Position numbers and translations under genes: made by a program. Below, one piece after another: positions 57,561 through 64,000 of a stretch of DNA of 64,000 nt (positions within the stretch are counted from its first letter, which is position 1; each line of letters opens with the position of its first letter). Below the pieces are notes generated by a model. The model did not search any database and was not told the DNA's origin. It worked only from the letters and a program-made list of their open reading frames with translations. The stretch is taken from contig WNNJ02002111.1 of NCBI GenBank assembly GCA_012934845.2, forward strand, positions 1 to 64,000, in the 5' to 3' direction. This DNA is from Pomphorhynchus laevis (lineage: Eukaryota; Acanthocephala; Palaeacanthocephala; Echinorhynchida; Pomphorhynchidae).

Positions 57561-58440
57561 CCGAAACCTAAAACTATAAGCTATATAAATATATGAAATA
57601 TATGCTTCGATACATTGATGATATATGTGTATTTAATTCTAATAATTTATATTCAATTAGTGAACAAATTTATCCAAAAAGCCTCATTTTTAACAAAACC
57701 AATATTAATGATAAAGAAGGTGTATATCTAGATATGAACATTAAATTAACATTAACTAAAACTACTATTAATTTATATCGTAAAGATGACATATTTAAAT
57801 TTACAAGAAACATATTTTTGCATGAGCATTCATGCATACCATATAATATAAAATATAATACATTAAATAATGAAATTTTAAGAATTGCAACAATATGTAA
57901 TGATATTGGCTTTATTCAAAATCATTTAAATAATTTAATAGATACATATTTTAAACTAGGTTACTATAAAAATAACATCAAGCAGAAAATAGTAAAATAT
58001 ATAAATCAACACAATAATATTAAAAATAAATTTAAACTCTTAAGCATAAAATCTTTATGGATGGATAATAAATATATTTAGTATTAGAACAAGATAATTG
58101 ATAATCAAATTTCATCAGAGGAAATACGTAACTAGCATGTATTTGGAATCGCTGATATGTTATTTAAATGAAGAGAGTAAACGAAAAAGAAGCTGCTTAG
58201 ATGTAATAGCATCATTTGAATAAATAATATATTTTGTATTAGAATAAGATACTAGATAGTCAAATTTCATGAGATGATATACGTCATCAGCATTTATTTG
58301 GCTTTGCTGCTATGTTGTGTCGAGGAAAAGGAGCCGAAACATGACAGCATAGTAGTTATTCCTGATAACCTCTAATCTTTATTCTTATATATCGTCAATT
58401 ATTGATTATATAATTCATAAAAATTAATTTTTATTTTGAA
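57561..58440 (+). mobile_element. P6: Penelope-like RT, near-identical to P4
   Basis: The frame 57593-58081 (162 codons) has L-R-Y-I-D-D-I-C with the catalytic Asp pair, E-Q-I-Y-P-K-S-L, G-V-Y-L-D-M-N-I-K-L, L-Y-R-K-D-D-I-F-K-F, E-H-S-C-I-P-Y-N-I-K, C-N-D-I-G-F-I and L-G-Y-Y-K-N-N-I, ending W-M-D-N-K-Y-I. Coding and noncoding parts match P4 (48189-49050) almost base for base, so the copies are recent. It keeps Ile in the YIDD box where P4 has Thr. Confidence 0.85.
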
Positions 58441-58810
58441 TTAATATTTTAATTTTAAACTTGATTTAAACATAAATTGTATAATAATATGATAATAATT
58501 TAATACTAATAAATCATAAAATCGTAAAATTATAAATCAACAAAATATTATCATAATGGAAAATGTATTTGTCTAGATAAAAACATTAAATTAACATCAA
58601 TTTAAACTATTATTAATTTACTTGATTATAAGTTACTAGATTATCAGATATCATTAGACGAGAAATAGTCATTTTATTTAAAACATTTGATATTAAAGTT
58701 GTAAAATTTATAAAAGTTCAAACACCTAAAATCGCTCCCATGTTACATAAGTTTCAAACTTTTAAATGTTTTGTAGAAATTAACGGCAACGGGTTGCTAT
58801 AAGAAAGAAG
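58441..58810. other. AT-rich DNA with a faint Penelope-like trace
   Basis: Words of the Penelope-like RT (AACATTAAATTAACAT, CTATTATTAATTTA) recur at 58580-58620. Nothing else seen. Confidence 0.4.
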
Positions 58811-60163
58811 TTAAACATAAAATCTGTAAATTTTGCATGATATCTCTCTTAGACGTACAATATTTAAGAGAATGTATTTTGCCGGATAATCATGAACAAC
58901 CATTACTTTATTTTGTATGGATTGATCAATGAGTTGATTGTGCAACAAGCAAATTTCTATATTCTTAAGAGTGCAAAATTCTTCAAGAATAGTCAATTTT
59001 TGAAGTTTTAATTCAGCTATTTCGAAATCACATTCCTCAACGACCGAAGAGTGTTTTAAAATAGGTTTGTACAGACAAGACGTCAATAGCCAGTCACAAG
59101 ATACAAAAATAAGTCGATAAACCAAAAAGGTCAAATGCAAAGCAATTAATGTCGGTAGTAAAAATAGACATATCAACAATGCCAAAGCAAACATAATGAG
59201 TTCATCAATATAAAACCAATTGGTCGGATCTTCGATGCCTGTCCGAGGATTACGTTGTCCTCGTATGAACGTATGAATAAGACTTTTAAGCAGTGTGTAT
59301 GTCAGGAGTAACAATTTAGAACTATAAAGTTGAAATATAAATATATAAAATTGAAAAATAAACAACAAGTCTCTGAACAACGAAATTACCAAGCAAATTC
59401 CAGTTATGGCACTACATGCAGATAGACACTGTACTAGAATTACTGGATAAGAGAATATTAGTTTTATCACGCTATACCATATCTTTAGAATATATGCACA
59501 GTAATATGCCACGACTTCGATGGTTTGATTATGTAGCTTCAAACCTCCAGGATTATTACCGAGCCACTTAAAAGTAGAGTCGAGCAAGTATAAGAGATAA
59601 GAAAACAAGTCAAAATTCATTACTTTGTACATCACTTTAAAATTACTGGCTATCAATACCATTAGCATAAATACAATACCAAGTATCCTATCAATGGAAT
59701 TCAAAGTTTTAAAGCCCTGTTGTGAGTAGTGCAAATAGAAGGCAGAGTGTTTGAATCCTTGCGTTTTATAAGAGCTGTCATCGAACACGTGAGGATCAAC
59801 GTGTCTTGTAACATCAAGGTTTTTATTTTCTAAAATGCTAGCACAGTTTGTAAATACTAGAACATCATACTCAAAAGAAACACGCAACTCTCGATTGCTT
59901 AAATTCAAAGTAGGCTCACAATCTGTTCGAGTGCATTGATCGTTACAGAAACAACAATATACATATATGTGTTTATTGGAATGCTGGTCGTAAGCTTTAA
60001 CGGACCGGCATTCGGTAGATTTTGATAAGGTCTGTGCATGTACCTGACTGTCAATCCACAAAATTCTCGTTGATTTACGAAGCAGATCATTTCCCGTAAA
60101 TAATTTGTACATGAGTATCAATGCTGAAACAAACGGTCGAAATATTTTGTGAAAATCTAACAA
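58811..60163 (-). CDS. PIGQ: PIG-Q/GPI1: subunit of the GPI-GlcNAc transferase
   Basis: About 450 codons with no stop, read from 60163 to 58811. PIG-Q (Gpi1) is a multi-pass ER membrane subunit of the complex that adds GlcNAc to phosphatidylinositol, the first step of GPI-anchor synthesis. Signature blocks: G-N-N-P-G-G-L-K-L (residues 202-210; family G-x-P-A-G-L-K-L/M), a hydrophobic stretch, L-S-A-C (247-250), F-I-R-G-Q-R-N-P (299-306; family F-R-G-K-K-W-N), D-P-T-N-W-F-Y-I-D-E-L (312-322; family Y-D-x-D-Q-L) and L-F-L-L-P-T (333-338). There are six or more hydrophobic segments between 155 and 360 and a soluble C-terminus of about 90 residues. The frame opens with TTG after a stop; the first ATG is at codon 18 (60112), so either that is the start or an upstream exon is spliced in (CCAAAATCCAG precedes 60169). 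No introns within the frame and no damage seen. Confidence 0.85.
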   Translation of the reverse strand: MLDFHKIFRPFVSALILMYKLFTGNDLLRKSTRILWIDSQVHAQTLSKSTECRSVKAYDQHSNKHIYVYCCFCNDQCTRTDCEPTLNLSNRELRVSFEYDVLVFTNCASILENKNLDVTRHVDPHVFDDSSYKTQGFKHSAFYLHYSQQGFKTLNSIDRILGIVFMLMVLIASNFKVMYKVMNFDLFSYLLYLLDSTFKWLGNNPGGLKLHNQTIEVVAYYCAYILKIWYSVIKLIFSYPVILVQCLSACSAITGICLVISLFRDLLFIFQFYIFIFQLYSSKLLLLTYTLLKSLIHTFIRGQRNPRTGIEDPTNWFYIDELIMFALALLICLFLLPTLIALHLTFLVYRLIFVSCDWLLTSCLYKPILKHSSVVEECDFEIAELKLQKLTILEEFCTLKNIEICLLHNQLIDQSIQNKVMVVHDYPAKYILLNIVRLREISCKIYRFYV

Positions 60164-60449
60164 AACACTGGATTTTGGTTTACTTATTTATTTATAGTGA
60201 CAATTTACTTATTTATTTATAGTGATCCTTACAACAAGCCAACGTTGAAGAAAATGAACAAACAAGAAAACAAAAAATAGAAAGTAAACTTAAAATGTTG
60301 ATGAACTTGAAGCAACTATATTGAAGATAAAGAAGAAGAGTGGAATGCGGCAAAGCGTTGGGGGGAGGAAAAAAATGTTAAGTGGTTTCATTAAAGAGGT
60401 ATGAAGAATTGTGAGTTGGATCATATGTTGAGGAAGTGCATTTCTTGAT
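60164..60449. other. Spacer upstream of PIG-Q
   Basis: A 23-bp tandem duplication (TTTACTTATTTATTTATAGTGA units) lies at 60179-60226, just upstream of the PIG-Q frame. A G/A-rich stretch follows. No gene. Confidence 0.4.
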
Positions 60450-60730
60450 TTATTGTGAAGGAGGAGCCATTGTGCAAGAACGTAGACGTTTTTTCAAAAG
60501 CGTGGAAGCGACGAGGAAAATAGGACGTATGCTGGTAAATAATTCCAGGCAAATGGAGCAGCGACAATAAAATAGCGTCGCCCATAGTTGGTTAAGTGCT
60601 GAGGGACGTGGAGAAGTAGATAATTACTTGATCGCATAGACAAGAGGGCAGAACGCGAATCATTACGATAAGCAAGGTGTAAGTAGGATGGTGAGTGACA
60701 AAATAGAAGGCGAAAGGTAACAACACGCAA
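60450..60730 (-). mobile_element. 3' fragment of a non-LTR retrotransposon pol
   Basis: Read from 60730: R-L-L-F-C, S-M-R-S-S-N-Y-L-L-L-H-V-P, Y-G-R-R-Y-F, A-A-P-F-A-W-N-Y-L-P, S-L-P-R-F then a frameshift, a basic stretch and a stop at 60450. The G-x-R-x-F...A-P-x-x-W-N-x-L-P...S-L-x-x-F order is the closing block of many LINE ORF2 proteins. It differs from the Jockey, RTE and 4-kb elements here. Confidence 0.7.
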
Positions 60731-61209
60731 ACGAAATTAAACACGAAGGTTAATTATGAGATAATATAGAACGAAAAGTTATGGGAGATATAGTCGAAGC
60801 GACGAAAACAAAAGAAAACACGAGCAACAGAGTTTATGATACTTTATGATTTTGGATTTTGGTTAGGAATAGTGTTTATGAAATTGGATCTCTTACGAGT
60901 AAAATAAGCCATGGATGATATATAAATTTAAGGTATTAAACTGACTACCGAGAATGCAGTCACTTAGTATGATATGAATTAATATCATTAAATTGCTTTA
61001 ATAAAAAAACTTTAATAGAATTTAAAGTTTTTAAATAATTGATACTAATCCATTATTGATAAATAATTATCGGAACTGGATCAAAGAAGAGCAGAAATCA
61101 TTTTTGGTATTTCGCTAACTTCTGTTAGCATCTTTATAAAAATACGGTAATTACTTGTACTAACGGGAGCTTTATTAAACAATCTACAAAACATAATAAA
61201 AGTTAGTGT
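60731..61209. other. Spacer with a foldback-family arm
   Basis: An arm of the AGCTGGATCAAAGA family lies at about 61058-61135 (GGAACTGGATCAAAGAAGAGCAG ... ATTTCGCTAACTTCTGTTAGCA). No gene. Confidence 0.45.
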
Positions 61210-63402
61210 TCTTAACATATGTCATTCTCCTCCACTACGTAGTCATCCAAATACTTGGGTCTTTCTCGTCGTCTTCGGTTGCTGCGAAATACATCGACAT
61301 TCGAGTCCGTTTGTCTATATGTGGTTGATATCTCATCGTGTTGTTAGTCTTGATCATGTTCCTCTGGATTCCTATAGTCGGTCGTATCCTGGACATTCTT
61401 ATTCAAATTGAACTGGTGATCACGTGTATTATGATGACCTTCGACCAACTCCTCAGTATGTTGATCGTCTGGAGTACATATAGTGAACTCCTTGTTGATC
61501 GGATCAGGACTGGTACTTAGTTGGATTTTGTTCCTTTCCGTGTATGTCTCTTCATCCGTATTAAACGCGTCCATATATTTATAAACCCTACCATTAAACA
61601 TATCACATGGTCCATGATCCTCGATACACGGAGCAAGTTGTTTAGTCGACACTGTCGATTCGCGTCCATCACTATAGCGGACGAGGGCGTAATATGGACT
61701 GTCATTAATTAGATCGACCCTCTCCACTAAAGGATCGTACTTGCTCGTGCGATTTTGTTTCTTCAATAGCACGGGACCTGAAGAAAGTAGCCATGTCGGA
61801 ATACTCCATCCAGTATAGGAACGGCGTTGGAATCTCAGAAACCTTTCGTGAGGAGTTTCTCCTGTTTGAGTACATAGGAGAGAACGAATTGAGTAAAGCG
61901 CAGTTGAAAGGAAACTTTCCCAATGCTCGATGGGCAGTCGACAAGTTCGAAGATCAAGTTCGATGGTTCTCCATAGAATTCCGTTATATCTCTCCACCTA
62001 ACCATTGTTAGGGGGTTGTAAGGTGTGCTTCTGCTACAGGCAGCACCGTTTCTGCATAAATAATCAGATAATTCGCTGGACATGAACGAAGTTCCCCTAT
62101 CGGAATTTACAAACGAGGATGTACGGAATAGTGCGAATATCTGACTCAGACACTTTATCACCGTTTTGGTCGACATATTGGGACAAGCGAATCCAAACGG
62201 GAACCGCGAGAATTCGTCCACCATTACAAGCAACTAACGATTTCTAGAAGTTGATGGCATGGGTCCCTCAAAATCGATTGATATTCTTTCAAATGATTAC
62301 GTAGCCTTAATCAGAGAAATGGAAGGAGGACGATGGAATGACGGTCGAATTTCAGCACACACCGCACAGTCCCCCACTACGCGCTTAACTTCATCGGTCG
62401 AGAATGGCAGGTTGCGTGAGCGGACAAGGTGTGTCAATCGTGTAATACCAGGATGACATAGAGTATCATGAATTAAACGTAACTGAGATATGGACGTTTT
62501 AATTGCCGCACAACGCACTCTAGACATTGCGTCTGCTAAAATGTTATCATATCCGCGACGATACGTAATGTGAAATTTGAACAGTGCCAATTCTAATCTG
62601 CATCGGATTAATTTTTCGTTCTTTATGCAACTTCGATTATTTGAGTAAACGAACGCCACGCTTTGTTGATCTGTTATAATTTCAAAATGACGACCCAATA
62701 AGTAGTGTCTCCAATGTTTAATACTCTCTATAATAGCTAGAGCCTCCTTCTCTATAGCGGCGTAATGTTTAGCTCCATCTTATAAGGTTTTAGAGAAAAA
62801 TGCAACTGGTCGGTTTTCATGTATCAACACTGTCGCGATACATGAATCCGATGCATCTGTCTCGACCGTAAACATATTTTGTTCATCGATGTTAGCCATT
62901 GTTGCCATCATAATTTCTTGTATGAGATCATTGAATGCCCGTAACTCGTCGTCACACAATGGAAATGAATCGGATATTATAAGCGGTCGAATTTTCTCAG
63001 ATAAACTACAAATCCACATGGAATAGTGGGCAAACAACCCGAGTACCCGCTTCTTTTCAGATGACGTAGACGGTGGTTCCATATCTTTGAGGACTTGTAT
63101 GCGATCATTGTCTGGTCGTATCTCGCCGAAAGTAATGACATAACCTAACAGGTTAATTTGTTGTTTCCGAATTTCGGATTTATCTGCATCAATGGTCATA
63201 CCGTATTTGCGAATAACATTCTGGAAGTCGCGCAGATTACGATCATGATCTTCAGCTGAGTGGCTGCATACTATCACGTCGTCTAGATAGGCGAATACAT
63301 CCTTGAGGTTCTGTTCAGCAATGAAGCTGTCAATTGTTCTCTGAAAGACTGCTGGTAATTAATTAATCCGAATGGAACACGACAAAACTGGTACAGTCGT
63401 CC
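61210..63402 (-). mobile_element. Ty3/gypsy-like LTR retrotransposon pol remnant
   Basis: Read from 63402 to about 61216. G-R-L-Y-Q-F-C-R-V-P-F-G-L (RT fingers/palm, 63400-63360), then D-D-V-I-V-C-S-H-S (catalytic DD, about 63275), L-L-G-Y-V-I and the RNase H part T-V-E-T-D-A-S-D. The RNase H end has I-T-D-Q-Q-S-V-A-F and A-D-A-M-S-R-V. The integrase H-x-x-x-C-H...C-A-V-C zinc part follows (62530-62400), then the core V-D-E-F-S-R-F-P-F (first Asp) and N-S-D-R-G-T-S-F (second Asp). V-E-R-Y-N-G (Glu) comes after a frameshift near 62000. The C-terminal frame 61997-61344 ends at TAA 61344. The same frame goes on past it to R-P-K-Y-L-D-D-Y-V-V, the usual end of gypsy pol, so this is a nonsense mutation. 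At least four frame breaks. gag, protease and LTRs not found. The 5' side stops at RT-B copy 3. Confidence 0.85.
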
Positions 63403-64000
63403 TGCAGCTTCAAACGCGTCTGGAGCATTCCTACAGGCAGTTCCAATGTCCACGACTGGAACTTTGCTCACAGACGAAGTCTTAAGAGTGGCAATCACCT
63501 TACGATTAGAAGCTCCAATATGCCAACCCCACATGTGCCGTTGCGGTGCAATCGTTGACAGACTAAGAACGCATGGCTTGAGTTGTTCACGTTTCGCTGG
63601 CTGTTTTGCCCGTCATTCAATGCTGAACAGCATAGTTCCAGATGCGCTAAGAAAAGCTCACGTACCGAGCGGCCTTGAACCTCCAGGTTCAACTCGCTCC
63701 GACAGAAAACGACCGGATGGCGGCACGGTGACCCCGTGGGAACGTGCGCGTTTTGTATGCTGGGACGTGACATGTGTAGATCCACTGTATCCAAGTCATT
63801 TATCTTCGGGGTTGTCAGGATCAGGTGTCATAACCAAAGAAGCTGATGAAAGAAAGAAGAAAAAGTACGAGGTCATCACATCCAGTGGAATGGATTTCAT
63901 TCCGATAGGTATTGAAACTCTCGGCGCCTTGGGTAGAGGGGCTACCGTTTTTTTGACGAGCTCGGTAGGCGTCTCCGCCGTCTCTGCGACGAGCCTCGCG
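63400..64000 (+). mobile_element. RT-B copy 3: nuclease-like tail of a YLDD-type RT, cut by the window end
   Basis: One open frame from about 63403 to the window edge. A-F-L-Q-A-V-P-M (about 63430), G-T-L-L-T-D-E-V, C-R-C-G-A-I-V-D...H-G-L-S-C (zinc-like cluster, 63536-63585), A-R-H-S-M-L-N and D-R-K-R-P-D-G-G (63705-63725). Then P-W-E-R-A-R, C-W-D-V-T-C-V-D (63750-63785) and I-P-I-G-I-E-T-L-G-A-L-G (63900-63935). R-P-D-G, W-D-x-T-C and E-T-L-G are conserved in the whole family and likely form the PD-(D/E)XK-like site. No stop or frameshift, so this copy is the best preserved RT-B tail. Confidence 0.85.

Noticed and set aside
58240-58345. Hammerhead in the Penelope-like tail (CCGAAAC on +, CTGATGACG...GAAA on -)
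   Set aside because: The plus strand lacks CTGANGA; on the minus strand the segment between CTGATGA and GAAA cannot pair as stem II.
61338-62456. Plus-strand open frames across the gypsy remnant
   Set aside because: They are the antisense of the integrase and RNase H frames, which carry the real motifs on the minus strand.
1-64000. CRISPR arrays, bacterial operons or a bacterial defence system
   Set aside because: Everything recognisable is eukaryotic: LINE, Penelope-like and gypsy elements, probable introns and animal gene families; there are no regularly spaced short repeats.

Overview
The window is AT-rich eukaryotic nuclear DNA, most likely from an arthropod and probably an insect. This follows from the base composition, the mix of retroelements (Jockey-like, RTE-like and other non-LTR elements, Penelope-like, Ty3/gypsy-like, and reverse transcriptases with a YLDD catalytic box plus a nuclease-like tail) and a few animal gene families interrupted by probable introns. 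There are no operons, Shine-Dalgarno sites or CRISPR arrays, and I recognised no tRNA or rRNA gene. Species cannot be read from the sequence.

Layout. 1-3.5 kb: AT-rich DNA with a cluster of AP-1-like sites and a probable two-exon gene end (1357-1835) coding for a tail-anchored-looking protein. 3.5-10.7 kb: a large foldback repeat, the 3' end of a decayed LINE (+) and a decayed endonuclease/RT LINE (-). 10.7-16.3 kb: the most complex locus. An almost intact YLDD-type RT element (called RT-A here) is followed by a protein tyrosine phosphatase (PTP) gene of 562 sense codons with one in-frame TGA, then by part of a second YLDD-type family (RT-B). A 212-bp piece of RT-B stands on both sides of the phosphatase as identical direct repeats. 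17.4-20.3 kb: an acidic ORF and a decayed, longer RT-B copy (-).

20.6-28.8 kb: two nearly full-length Jockey-like elements placed tail to tail (J2 +, J1 -). 29.1-29.7 kb: an unassigned membrane-protein exon. 30.1-32.5 kb: interleaved inverted repeats. 32.9-39.3 kb: very AT-rich DNA with decayed Penelope-like pieces, one RTE 3' fragment and another foldback. 40.5-41.4 kb: a duplicated repeat that carries a hammerhead self-cleaving ribozyme, one copy with an intact core and one with a damaged core. 43.2-43.6 kb: remains of an OTUD3-like deubiquitinase. 47.5-49.1 kb and 57.0-58.4 kb: two tandem arrays of a Penelope-like RT which are near-identical to each other. 49.5-54.3 kb: four copies of a 440-bp repeat around an internally deleted Jockey copy (J3). 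55.7-57 kb: Jockey remnant J4.

58.8-60.2 kb (-): a long open frame that I identify as PIG-Q/GPI1, a subunit of the enzyme that starts GPI-anchor synthesis. It is the best candidate for a functional host gene in the window. 60.4-64 kb: a LINE 3' end, a Ty3/gypsy pol remnant (-) and the 3' part of a third RT-B copy (+).

The window therefore reads as a transposon-rich region holding a few host or captured genes. The features most worth a second look are the hammerhead-bearing repeat pair, the phosphatase bracketed by 212-bp repeats with a single stop at a conserved tryptophan, and the duplicated Penelope-like arrays.
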